Positions 23,980 to 32,107 of a stretch of DNA of 45,181 nt are shown piece by piece. Positions within the stretch are counted from its first letter, which is position 1. Each line of letters begins with the position of its first letter. The position numbers and the translations under genes were made by a program. The notes under the pieces are model-generated. The model was given only the letters and a program-made list of their open reading frames with translations, did not search any database and was not told the origin of the DNA. Source of the DNA: Hyphomicrobiales bacterium (GTDB lineage: Bacteria; Pseudomonadota; Alphaproteobacteria; Rhizobiales; Xanthobacteraceae); contig JAKFYI010000042.1 in assembly GCA_021730985.1 (NCBI GenBank), positions 1 to 45,181 on the forward strand. The letters run 5' to 3'.

Positions 23980-25746
23980 ATGAATCACACCGGCGGCCGC
24001 CGCAACCAAAGCCGCAAATGGGTGAATGTTCCCGTTGCGGACAACGGTGAAGCCATCGTCGCGGCGATGACGGAAGCGGGCGTAGAATTCGTATTTTTCA
24101 CCTCCGGTTCGGAGATCGGCTTCTACCAGGAGGCCATCGCCAAGGCCGAGGCGCAGGGCCGCAAGGCCCCGAAGCTGATCTCCGTCACGCACGAACATGC
24201 CAACTTGAATGCCGCACTCGGTTGTGCCGCGGTCAGCGGCAAGCCGGTCGCGACGGCGGCGCACGTCGATTGCGGGACACAGCACTACGGCGGTGCGATT
24301 CACACGGCCTGGCATGCGGGATTGCCGGTGCTGATCACCGCCGGAATCCCGCCGACTGCGTATCCTGGCAGCATGATCGGCGCGCGCGAGCCGGAAGGGC
24401 ACCTCTGGCTGCAACAGACGTTCGACCAGAATGGCATCGTGCGGCAATACACCAAGTGGGACCATCTGCTAAAATTCCAGGACAATCCCGGCCTCACGGT
24501 TTCGCGCGCCCTGCAGGTCGCCTGCACCGAGCCGCGCGGCCCGGTTTATCTCAGCATTCCGCGTGAGGTATCGCTCGCGAAGGCGGACAGCGCGCGCTTC
24601 CCCACTCTGGATCAGCTTGGCGTCGGGCGTCCGGCGGCGCCGGAGCCGGAAGGCGTTCGCGAACTCGCGGCGCGGCTGGTGAAAGCAGCCAATCCAGTCG
24701 TTGTGGTGTCCCGCTCGGGCCGCAATCCCGCGACGGTGCCTGCGCTTGTCCGATTCTGCGAACTCATGGGATTGCCCGTCGCGCAGTCGGCCAAACGTTC
24801 CTACCAATGCTTCCCGCTCACCCATCCGCTGTACCAGAGCAGTATGGGCCTGAAGGATGCCGACGTGGTGCTCGTGCTCGACGTCGACATCCCCTGGATG
24901 ATCGGACCGAATGCGCCAACGGACGAAGCTTTCGTCGCCATGGTCGATGTCGAGCCGTCGAAGCGGCGCATTCCCATCATGGAATTCACCGCCGACTTGC
25001 GGCTCACCGCCGACACCCTGTTGACGCTCGAGGCGCTGGAAGCGGAGGTCCGTGCCATCAGCTCGGCTGCCGACCGCGAGCGGTTTGCGGCTCGCGCCGA
25101 ACGCTGGGGCGAAGCTTCCGCACAGCGCCGCCGAACGCTCGCCGACAACGCGAAAGCGGCAACGGGCAATACGCCGATCGACGTGCGCTGGCTTTCCCAT
25201 CAGATCGGACAAGCCCTCGGCGACGACTGGATCGTATTCGACGACACGATCGTCGTGAGCCAGGTTCACGACTATCTTCAGTGTGCACAGCCGAACTCTT
25301 ATTTCTACAATCCCGGCAGCAGCGGCGGATGGGCACCGGGCGCTGCATTCGGCGCCAAGCTCGCGGCCCCTGACCGCAACGTCGTCGCGATCACCGGAGA
25401 CGGCTTCTACATGTTCGGCACGGCGATCCATTCGCTGTGGTCGGCCGCGCAATACAAGGCTCCGTACCTCACCATCGTCTACCAGAACCGCAGCTATTCG
25501 ACTGGGACGCTCCGCGTGTCGCGCAGCTACCCGGATGGCTTTGCTGCCAAGGCCGGATATCACGGCGGCTATTTCGAGCCGCCGATCGACTTTGCTGCAG
25601 AAGCCCGATCGGCCGGCGCTTATGGAGAAAACGTAACCGATCCCGAAGAAGTGGGGCCGGCGCTGCAACGCGGCATGAAAAGCGTTCGTGAGGGAACTTC
25701 AGCCGTCATTTCGGTCTGGTTGCCCCGGCTGTTGCAAACAGACTGA
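23980..25746 (+). CDS. Thiamine diphosphate-dependent enzyme, acetolactate synthase-like
   Basis: A 588-residue ThDP enzyme of the acetohydroxyacid synthase / 2-oxoacid decarboxylase superfamily. The N-terminal PYR domain contains the activating glutamate in ISVTHEHANLNAALGCA, followed by a middle domain (GVRELAARLVKAANPVVVVSRSG) and a C-terminal PP domain with the cofactor motif GDGFYMFGTAIHSLW...VYQNRS (GDG-x25-N). The ATG at 23980 has AAAGGAC upstream. Members form or break C-C bonds next to a carbonyl: decarboxylases, synthases, and ring-opening diketone hydrolases such as IolD and cyclohexane-1,2-dione hydrolase. Its divergent pairing with a Gfo/Idh enzyme recalls inositol-type pathways, but no other iol genes are present, so this is a hint only. 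Confidence 0.88.
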   Translation: MNHTGGRRNQSRKWVNVPVADNGEAIVAAMTEAGVEFVFFTSGSEIGFYQEAIAKAEAQGRKAPKLISVTHEHANLNAALGCAAVSGKPVATAAHVDCGTQHYGGAIHTAWHAGLPVLITAGIPPTAYPGSMIGAREPEGHLWLQQTFDQNGIVRQYTKWDHLLKFQDNPGLTVSRALQVACTEPRGPVYLSIPREVSLAKADSARFPTLDQLGVGRPAAPEPEGVRELAARLVKAANPVVVVSRSGRNPATVPALVRFCELMGLPVAQSAKRSYQCFPLTHPLYQSSMGLKDADVVLVLDVDIPWMIGPNAPTDEAFVAMVDVEPSKRRIPIMEFTADLRLTADTLLTLEALEAEVRAISSAADRERFAARAERWGEASAQRRRTLADNAKAATGNTPIDVRWLSHQIGQALGDDWIVFDDTIVVSQVHDYLQCAQPNSYFYNPGSSGGWAPGAAFGAKLAAPDRNVVAITGDGFYMFGTAIHSLWSAAQYKAPYLTIVYQNRSYSTGTLRVSRSYPDGFAAKAGYHGGYFEPPIDFAAEARSAGAYGENVTDPEEVGPALQRGMKSVREGTSAVISVWLPRLLQTD

Positions 25747-25755
25747 AGTGCCAAC

Positions 25756-25769
25756 GCCGGCAGGCCGGC
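25756..25769. terminator. Small hairpin between convergent genes
   Basis: GCCGG-CAGG-CCGGC lies in the 23-base gap between the convergent ThDP-enzyme and CocE genes. The stem is only five pairs and lacks a T-run on either side, so it is a weak bidirectional terminator candidate. Confidence 0.3.
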
Positions 25770-27521
25770 TCACGAAGGAATAATGGGCAGTAAGATGTAG
25801 GAAGGCTTTCCCGGCACGAAGTGCAGCGTGTTGGTGCCGCCGAACACGTCGTGCGGCCGGTCCTTTGGATGGACATGGATGAACGGCCCGACGCCGGTCA
25901 GCGTGTACTTGACGCCCTCCAGGGCAAGTGGCGGATCTTCATTCTCGTAGTCCTTGCCGCGCACCGACAAACAGATGCGATAACCGGGCGGCACGACGAT
26001 GCACGTTGGCCAGAGTTCGACGTCAAGTTCGACCGGCTCCCCAGGCGTGAGTGGCCACGCTTCGTCATGCGTGTGATAGGGCCGGTAGGGCCGGCTGCGC
26101 TCCGCGTCGAGCTTGCGGTGCGACGCGCGCAGCCACCCGTTGGCGATCGGCGTGCGCGGATCGTTCGAGCCAATGAACGTGACCTCTTTGCCTTTTTCGT
26201 CAAACACACGCAGCACCAGGAAGACATCGGCGTCCTTCGTCGATGACGACAGAAACAGCTTGGCCGCGAGTGGACCGGTGATCTCCAGCGGTTCGGTCAG
26301 CGGCGGCGTCATAAAATTCTTGCCGTCGCCGAACGCCTCGTAGCTCAGCGTCGTGTCGCGCTTGGGGTCGTCCGTCACCAGGTTCATGGTCTGCGGATCG
26401 AGATAGAACTTTGCCCATTCCGTGCGCGCCAGCGGCCATTCGTTCTCGTGCCGTTGCACAAAACTCTCGCCGGGATGGCGGATCTGCAGTTGCACACGCG
26501 GCTGCTTGTCCCAGCCGTTATCCTCGCCCTTGAGGAAGTGGCCGAAGAAGCGCTTCTGCAGGTTCACACCGTAGTTCGTATAGAAGTGCGTCCAGTGCGC
26601 GTCGCCGTGCGCCTCGAGCCATTTTTGCTTGGAGGATACGCCGAGGAAGCCCTCGAAGTTGCCGCGCGGATGCAGGCCCTGTCCTCCCCAGTTCGCGGCA
26701 GTGAGCACCGGAAGATCGATCTTGTTGAAGTCGGGCGTGCGCTCGCGGCACGCCGCGTCGTCGAACGGGTGATCGAGAATGAACTGCTCGATGTCGATGC
26801 GATTCTTCTTCAGCTCCTCGTCGCTCAACGTCACCGGTCCGGATACCAATTCCCCGGTCACGCGGCTGCGCAGTCCACGCTCGCCGAGGCCGTATTGTGC
26901 GCGGTGAAACGCGCGCGGGAAGATGTTGTCAAGGAAGCCACAATAGATTCCGCCGTGGCGGGTGAACTCGCGGTACCAGTCGGCACAGCCCTCCCATGTG
27001 CAGATCGCGACGAGATGCGGCGGCTTGTGCTGTGCGACCTGCCACTGGTTGGTGGCGAAGTAGGAGATGCCGTTCATCCCGACCTTGCCGTCACACCAAG
27101 GCTGGACCGCGGCCCATTCAATGCAGTCGTAGATGTCCTTGGTTTCGCGTAGCGACCACGGATCCATAAAGCCGGGCGAGCGCCCGGCGCCGCGCGAGTC
27201 GATGCGAAGACAAACGTAGCCGTCAGGCACCCATTTTTCCGGATCGGCCAATTCCCAGACCTGATATTTGCAGCTTGAGCCTTCGGCGACCTCCGGGAAG
27301 GCGGCGATCATCCGGTCCCAGGCGCTCTTGTTGCCCTCCTGAAACGCCAGGCCCTTGCCGAACGCTCCGTAGGTGAGAATGACGGGATGAGGCTTATCGC
27401 CGCGCGGCCTGAACACGTCGGCGCGCAGCACCACGCCATCGTCCATGGGGATCGGTACGTCCCAATCGATCTGCATCCCGTCACGGACTTCCGACTTCCT
27501 GGCTGTATCGACCGTGTTCAT
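25770..27521 (-). CDS. CocE/NonD-family hydrolase (peptidase S15 type), copy B
   Basis: A 583-residue serine ester/amide hydrolase, a clear paralogue of the one at 12286-14070: shared blocks include IDWDVPIPMDDG, DPEKWVPDGYV, DSRGAGRSPGF, ASKQKWLE/SSKQKWLE and LQKRFFGHFLKGE. The nucleophile elbow is GMNGISYFA (Ser153), the histidine region AHGDAHWTHFYTNYG, and the C-terminal jelly-roll domain is complete (VPPGYRICLSVRGKDYENEDP). No signal peptide is visible. The ATG at 27521 is preceded by GGAATGGG; an in-frame TTG five codons upstream is an alternative. It is divergent from a Bug protein that is a paralogue of the Bug protein next to copy A, so a whole Bug-CocE unit is duplicated with one half inverted. 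Confidence 0.92.
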   Translation of the reverse strand: MNTVDTARKSEVRDGMQIDWDVPIPMDDGVVLRADVFRPRGDKPHPVILTYGAFGKGLAFQEGNKSAWDRMIAAFPEVAEGSSCKYQVWELADPEKWVPDGYVCLRIDSRGAGRSPGFMDPWSLRETKDIYDCIEWAAVQPWCDGKVGMNGISYFATNQWQVAQHKPPHLVAICTWEGCADWYREFTRHGGIYCGFLDNIFPRAFHRAQYGLGERGLRSRVTGELVSGPVTLSDEELKKNRIDIEQFILDHPFDDAACRERTPDFNKIDLPVLTAANWGGQGLHPRGNFEGFLGVSSKQKWLEAHGDAHWTHFYTNYGVNLQKRFFGHFLKGEDNGWDKQPRVQLQIRHPGESFVQRHENEWPLARTEWAKFYLDPQTMNLVTDDPKRDTTLSYEAFGDGKNFMTPPLTEPLEITGPLAAKLFLSSSTKDADVFLVLRVFDEKGKEVTFIGSNDPRTPIANGWLRASHRKLDAERSRPYRPYHTHDEAWPLTPGEPVELDVELWPTCIVVPPGYRICLSVRGKDYENEDPPLALEGVKYTLTGVGPFIHVHPKDRPHDVFGGTNTLHFVPGKPSYILLPIIPS

Positions 27522-27851
27522 CCCATTCCATCCCAACGGAGTTCATCGGGACCATCCTACGATGCGATGGAGCGCATTGCACCGGCGGCGGGCGCGGCAG
27601 CGATCCCATCGTCGATGCTGTACATGATCGTCATCGACGCGGGCGATAATTCAAGAGGTCCCCGGTGGGCAGCAACCCCGATGGGACTCGCCGCGCCGGT
27701 TGCGTGCTGCCGCGGCTGCAGAACTCGACATCGCGGCCACGCACTGCAATAGTTTCCAAAGCCTCGTTGCGACAAGCGACCCTGGCACGAGCGCTCCAAA
27801 CGCGCCAGGTGCGCCGCTCGATGGCCACACCGACTAGCGGAGGAGAAACGC
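27522..27851. other. 330-base divergent intergenic region
   Basis: This region separates the CocE copy B gene from its divergent Bug gene and must contain both promoters. The only structured signal I find is the CCATC-N9-GATGG dyad listed separately at 27552-27570. A strong ribosome site (GGAGGAG) lies at its right edge for the Bug gene. Open frames across it look like shadows, and no repeat or RNA gene was seen. Confidence 0.5.
27552..27570. promoter_or_regulatory. Candidate LysR operator (CCATC-N9-GATGG)
   Basis: CCATC-CTACGATGC-GATGG is an inverted repeat with exactly the same half-sites and nine-base spacing as the stronger dyad at 15039-15057 next to the LysR gene. It contains the overlapping CATC-N4-GATG pattern that is also seen at 15027-15038. 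It is 31-49 bases before the CocE copy B start. The agreement across two distant promoter regions suggests a shared regulator; this rests on inspection only. Confidence 0.45.
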
Positions 27852-28871
27852 ATGCGTTGCCAGCCAACCGCACAGCACAAACCGCATCCACTGCACACGC
27901 GAATCGGGCGTACCGCCGCCGCTGTCGTGCTTGCCGGATTCGCGGTATCGGCAGCCACGGCCACACAGGCGCAGACAGCGTATCCGAACAGGCCGGTCAA
28001 ACTGGTGGTCGGATTTGCCGCGGGCGGTCCTACCGACATTCTGGCGCGCGTCGTCGGCGCCGGTTTAGGAAAGGTCGCAGGCGAGCAGTTTTATGTCGAG
28101 AACCGCACCGGCGCCGGCGGCAACATCGCGACCGAGGCGGCTGCGCGCGCGGAACCCGACGGTTACACCGTCCAGGTGACGCTGATGAGCAGCGCGGTGA
28201 ACGAGAGCCTGTTCAAGAACTTCAAGATCAAGTTCTCGGATCACTTCGAACCGATCGGCGGCATCGCCCACGCCGGCCTGGTGCTGCTCGTGCATCCGAC
28301 GCTCGACGTCAACAATGTTTCCGATCTGATCAAGCTTGAGAAGGCGAAGCCCGGGCAGTTGCTCTACGCCAGCGCCGGTGCCGGGACGGCGACGCATCTT
28401 GCGGCCGAGCTGTTCAACTTCATGACCGGCACCAAGCTGATGCCAGTTCATTACAAGGGCGGCGGCGAGACCATCAAGGATCTGCTGTCCGGAGAGATGA
28501 AGATCATGTTCTCGACGATTCCGCCGGTGCTGGGCTTCGTGAAGGACGGCCGGCTGCGCGGCATCGCCACCACCGGAACCACGCGCGACAAGGTGCTACC
28601 CGAACTTCCGACCATCGCGGAGTCTGGCGTGCCGGGTTTTGACATGCCGCTCTGGTTCGGGCTCGCCGCGCCGAAGGGCACGCCGCGCCCGGTCATCGAG
28701 AAGCTGAACGCTACGCTCAAGACGGCGCTGGCTCTGCCGGAGGTGCAGGAGACGCTCGCCAAACAAGGCTTCACGGCGCTCGACCTCGGCCCGGAGGAGT
28801 TCGGCAAGTTCTACGCCGCCGAAGCGGACAAGTGGGCCAAGGTGGTCAACGCGATCGGGCTGGCGCGCTAG
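27852..28871 (+). CDS. Bug/TctC-family periplasmic binding protein (paralogue B)
   Basis: A 339-residue binding protein. ATG 27852 follows GCGGAGGAGAAACGC, a strong ribosome site. The leader is longer than usual (about 40 residues: polar MRCQPTAQHKPHPLHTRIGR, then a hydrophobic core and TQA|Q). The mature protein starts TAYPNRPVKLVVGFAAGGPTDILAR, with VENRTGAGGNIATEA and TATHLAAELFNFM. It resembles the Bug protein at 11295 along its length. Transcription diverges from CocE copy B. Orphan binding protein, ligand unknown; its link to a hydrolase in both places suggests a hydrolysable ester or amide, or its acid product. Confidence 0.94.
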   Translation: MRCQPTAQHKPHPLHTRIGRTAAAVVLAGFAVSAATATQAQTAYPNRPVKLVVGFAAGGPTDILARVVGAGLGKVAGEQFYVENRTGAGGNIATEAAARAEPDGYTVQVTLMSSAVNESLFKNFKIKFSDHFEPIGGIAHAGLVLLVHPTLDVNNVSDLIKLEKAKPGQLLYASAGAGTATHLAAELFNFMTGTKLMPVHYKGGGETIKDLLSGEMKIMFSTIPPVLGFVKDGRLRGIATTGTTRDKVLPELPTIAESGVPGFDMPLWFGLAAPKGTPRPVIEKLNATLKTALALPEVQETLAKQGFTALDLGPEEFGKFYAAEADKWAKVVNAIGLAR

Positions 28872-28900
28872 AGCGGGATCTGGCGAGGAGCGCGCCAGCG

Positions 28901-29028
28901 CGCGCGACGCTCAACATGCCGCTGTCCTTTGCCCAACTCGAACGACAGCTTTCGTCCGAGCGCGTGCGCGACAAGGTGGCGGCCTCCGGCAAGGAGGCAA
29001 ATGGACCGGCGGCAGACTCGGGCTCCAT
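28901..29028 (+). pseudogene. Serine recombinase (resolvase/invertase) remnant with frameshift
   Basis: Starting 30 bases after the Bug stop, one frame reads ATLNMPLSFAQLERQ and then LSSERVRDKVAAS. This matches the end of the catalytic domain of large serine recombinases (LTLNxLLSFAQFERE...ERIRDKIAAS). After 28993 the similarity continues in another frame as GGKWTGGRLGL, matching the KKGMWMGGxxPLGY segment, so a one-base loss near 28988-28993 breaks the gene. Neither the N-terminal catalytic serine region nor the DNA-binding part is present. This is a fossil of a mobile element. It lies between the Bug gene and the convergent malonyl-CoA decarboxylase gene. Confidence 0.65.
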
Positions 29029-29079
29029 TGTTCGGAGGAGCCAATGCCGTCCAGCGAGATCAATCAGCTGGGCCGCAGG

Positions 29080-30426
29080 TCAGCTTACGTTCGGCGGATA
29101 TGCCCGCAAGACCTTACTTGCTACTGCGATTGGACCACCTGCAACGTAGTTCTCGTGATTTTTCTCGATTGAATCGAGATCATATCGATAGTTGACCATT
29201 ACGCCGAAGGATTGCTTGAGACCTTTTTCGGAAAGGTCGGCCATCCAATTAATCTGCTCCAGACGAGCGCCATTGCCCAGGTGAAAGCGCGCGACGGAGT
29301 CTATTGGAAAACCACGCTGTGATTTTGTCTGAAGAAAATAGCGCGCCGCTGCCTGCAACACGGGTTCCCGCAATTTCTCGACGTCGTGCTGCCGGTGGTG
29401 CCAACCCCCATTCTCAAGTGCCAACAAAACTTCGGAATCGCGACTTTTCATAAATTTGGAATCTTGACGAAGGCATTCGACCGACAGCCATTTGGCAAAG
29501 TTTGGAGCTGGCGACAATGTGACGAAGGTCGAAAGATTGCCGAGGTTGCGAGAGACTTCTTCGACCACCTGTTTGATAAGGAAAGAGCCGAACGAGACAC
29601 CTGACAAGCCGCGCTGACAGTTCGATATAGAATAGAAAACGGCGGTATCTGCCTTTGTTGGATCGAGCACTTCCCGCGCGTCGGTCAAGATTGGAGCGAT
29701 CGCGTTCGGGATGCCGCGCGTGAGTGCGACTTCGACGAAGATAAGCGGCTCATCCACCAAAGCGGGATGAAAGAATGCGTAACAGCGACGATCGGGAGGG
29801 TCGATCCGCCGTCGTAAGTCCTCGAAGCCCCTGATGGCATGAACGGCTTCATAGTGAATGAGCTTTTCGAGAATGACCGCCGGCGTACTCCAATCAATGC
29901 GGCGCAGCACAAGAAAGCCGCGGTTAAACCAGGATACAAATAGGTGAATGAAGTCGCTGTCGACCGCCTTCAGATCGGCGCGATCTTGCAGCACATCAAG
30001 CAGGTTCTCACGCATACGGACCAGGGCTCGCGTTCCGCCTGGCGCAAGGTTCAGCCGTCTTAGCAATTCCTGACGGCGCGGCTCGGCCGCTTGTTGCAAT
30101 TTGGATGTGGCTTCGAGAGAAGCGTCGGCCTGCCACTCGGTTACGGCGGTTAGCAGCCGACTGTGATCAAAACCGTACCGGCCTGCCAGCGCTTCGAAGA
30201 ATGCAATGCGTGCGTCTAACGTCAACGTCGCATACCGGGCGAGAACATCACCTGCGAGCGCGACGCCAGACGATTCGCCCCGCGTTGAAAGTAACGCATC
30301 GCAATCGGAAAGGAGATGTTCGAATTCCCGCGCCGGGTCGGGGGTTTGGCCGCGCTTTCGCTCGACCAGGGCGCGGCTGCGCTCGCTGATGGTTTGGATC
30401 AATTCCCCGAAGAAGGACGTATTCAT
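29080..30426 (-). CDS. Malonyl-CoA decarboxylase
   Basis: A 448-residue enzyme that converts malonyl-CoA to acetyl-CoA and CO2 (MCD/MatA family). The N-terminal third is the helical oligomerisation domain (to about residue 170). The catalytic GNAT-like domain carries YAFFHPALVDEPLIFVEVALT, FYSISNCQRGLSGVSFG, TFVTLSPAPNFAKWL and the C-terminal FHLGNGARLEQINWMADLSEKGLKQSFG with VNYRYDLDSIEKNHE, all family blocks. Length matches bacterial MCD. No malonyl-CoA synthetase (MatB) or malonate carrier is in the window. It is the last gene of a minus-strand operon, 33 bases after a NitT/TauT-type ABC ATPase gene, which is an unusual partner. Its base composition appears less GC-rich than genes right of the tRNA. 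Confidence 0.92.
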   Translation of the reverse strand: MNTSFFGELIQTISERSRALVERKRGQTPDPAREFEHLLSDCDALLSTRGESSGVALAGDVLARYATLTLDARIAFFEALAGRYGFDHSRLLTAVTEWQADASLEATSKLQQAAEPRRQELLRRLNLAPGGTRALVRMRENLLDVLQDRADLKAVDSDFIHLFVSWFNRGFLVLRRIDWSTPAVILEKLIHYEAVHAIRGFEDLRRRIDPPDRRCYAFFHPALVDEPLIFVEVALTRGIPNAIAPILTDAREVLDPTKADTAVFYSISNCQRGLSGVSFGSFLIKQVVEEVSRNLGNLSTFVTLSPAPNFAKWLSVECLRQDSKFMKSRDSEVLLALENGGWHHRQHDVEKLREPVLQAAARYFLQTKSQRGFPIDSVARFHLGNGARLEQINWMADLSEKGLKQSFGVMVNYRYDLDSIEKNHENYVAGGPIAVASKVLRAYPPNVS

Positions 30427-30459
30427 CTTTGCGTCCGTTTCTACTGCATCGTCTTCGGA

Positions 30460-31260
30460 TCAGGCGCCGGTTTCCGCGCGGGCCAACTGCTTGCGGTATA
30501 GGAAGTCGAGCAACTGGCGCCGGTATTCGCCGTAGTGCGCATTGGATGCCAGTTCTATGCGGTCCCTGGGGCGATCCAGAGATACATCCATGACATCGCC
30601 AATTCGGGCTTCTGGCCCATTGGTCATCATCACGACGCGGTCCGCGAGCAGGATGGCTTCATCAATGTCATGCGTGACCATGACGACGGTGGACTTGGTC
30701 TTCTCAATGACGCGAATCAGTTCGTCCTGGAGGCTGGAGCGCGTTAACGCATCGAGGGCGCCAAATGGCTCGTCCAGAAGCAACACGCGCGGCTCGGTGG
30801 CGAGCGCGCGGGCGATACCAACACGCTGCTTCATACCGCCGGAGATTTCATAGGGATATTTGTGAATGGCGTGGTCAAGGTGTACGAGCTTCAGCGCCTG
30901 CTCTGCCTTTTCCTGCATTTCGGCCTTGCTCAGGCGACCGCGAAACGCTTGCCGTATGCCAAGCGACACATTCTCGACGCAGGTCATCCACGGAAGCAGC
31001 GCGTGGCTCTGAAAAACCATTGCGCGATCGGGCCCTGGCGCTTTGACTGGCGTACCTCCGCATACCACCGTCCCTTTGGTGGGAAGAAGCAGGCCGGCAA
31101 TCAGGTTGAGCAGCGTGCTCTTGCCACAGCCGGAGTGTCCTATCAGACAGACAAACTCGCCATCCTTGACTGAGAGATTGATGCCATCGAGGGCGACGAA
31201 CGGCAGGTCGTTCTTGCCTGCAAATGCCATGGAAATATCGCGAATATCGACGGAGGCCAT
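30460..31260 (-). CDS. NitT/TauT-family ABC transporter ATP-binding protein (SsuB/TauB/NrtD-like)
   Basis: A 266-residue ATPase: Walker A GHSGCGKST (41-49), Q-loop VFQSHALLPWMT, signature ISGGMKQRVGIARAL, Walker B VLLLDEPFGALD and H-loop VTHDIDEAI. These are the standard features of the nitrate/sulfonate/taurine importer group. The start at 31260 is two bases beyond the permease stop; a longer frame into the permease gene is less likely. It acts with the permease and the Tat-exported binding protein upstream. The substrate class covers nitrate, cyanate, alkanesulfonates, taurine, bicarbonate, thiamine precursors and aromatic acids, so it cannot be named. Confidence 0.93.
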   Translation of the reverse strand: MASVDIRDISMAFAGKNDLPFVALDGINLSVKDGEFVCLIGHSGCGKSTLLNLIAGLLLPTKGTVVCGGTPVKAPGPDRAMVFQSHALLPWMTCVENVSLGIRQAFRGRLSKAEMQEKAEQALKLVHLDHAIHKYPYEISGGMKQRVGIARALATEPRVLLLDEPFGALDALTRSSLQDELIRVIEKTKSTVVMVTHDIDEAILLADRVVMMTNGPEARIGDVMDVSLDRPRDRIELASNAHYGEYRRQLLDFLYRKQLARAETGA

Positions 31261-31262
31261 GG

Positions 31263-32105
31263 CTATTCTCGGAAGCTGAGCCGGCTTGCGGTCCACGAGA
31301 GGCCAACATCGAGCGCAAGGCCGATAATCCCGATCAATACAATCGCGACGATCATGCTGGCGATCTGAAGGTTATTCCACTCGTTCCAGATGAAGTAGCC
31401 GATGCCGCTCTGCGCGCCGACCATTTCAGCGGCCACAATGACGAACCACGCGATGCCGATGGAGATGCGCATGCCGGTCATGATCATGGGCATGCTTGCC
31501 GGAAAGACGATGCGCGCGACGTGCTCCAGCCTACCGACACCAAATACGCGCGAGACATTGACCCATTCCGGGCGAACGCCGGCCGCTCCAACGGCTGTGT
31601 TAATTAGCATCGGCCAGATGGCGCAAATAAATATGATAAAGATCGTCGAAACACTGCTGTCGCGAAACACGTAGAGGGCCAGCGGCATCCATGCCAATGG
31701 CGAGACGGGACGCAGGATTTGAATGAATGGATTAAGCGATTGATAGAGCTTTGGCATGAGACCGAGCGCGAACCCGAGCGGCACCGCCACTAGCACAGCT
31801 AGAATGTAGCCAAGCATCACACGCCCTAGCGAGTAGAGAAGGTGCCAAGCAATGCCGAGATTGTTCGGGTTCGAACTGTCGAAGGCATTGATCAACAGTT
31901 CATAGCCGCGCTTGGCTACTGCCACCGGCGTGGGGATCGCCCCCGTTTTTTCCTGCGAGGCACTTTGGCCAGCGAGGCGTGCATACTCAGGGTCGACATT
32001 CGCCGTAGGCCCTCCGGTTGCGGCGGTCAAAAACTGCCAGATCGCAAGAAACGCGATGAGCAGCAGGACCGACGCAACCCAGGGGCGCGTCAACTCACGG
32101 CGCAT
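31263..32105 (-). CDS. NitT/TauT-family ABC transporter permease
   Basis: A 280-residue inner-membrane permease. The N-terminal segment WVASVLLLIAFLAIWQFL is followed by a 60-residue periplasmic stretch and then five further membrane segments. The EAA loop is GVGRLEHVARIVFPASMPMIMTGMRI. The ATG at 32105 is two bases after the binding-protein stop; a TTG at 32111 overlapping that stop is the alternative. The long segment after the first helix (about residues 30-65) is a known feature of NrtB-like permeases. Confidence 0.9.
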   Translation of the reverse strand: MRRELTRPWVASVLLLIAFLAIWQFLTAATGGPTANVDPEYARLAGQSASQEKTGAIPTPVAVAKRGYELLINAFDSSNPNNLGIAWHLLYSLGRVMLGYILAVLVAVPLGFALGLMPKLYQSLNPFIQILRPVSPLAWMPLALYVFRDSSVSTIFIIFICAIWPMLINTAVGAAGVRPEWVNVSRVFGVGRLEHVARIVFPASMPMIMTGMRISIGIAWFVIVAAEMVGAQSGIGYFIWNEWNNLQIASMIVAIVLIGIIGLALDVGLSWTASRLSFRE

Positions 32106-32107
32106 GA

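Noticed and set aside
23980..25746. Calling the ThDP enzyme IolD or acetolactate synthase
   Set aside because: The fold motifs are shared by many subfamilies and no iol or ilv partner genes are present.
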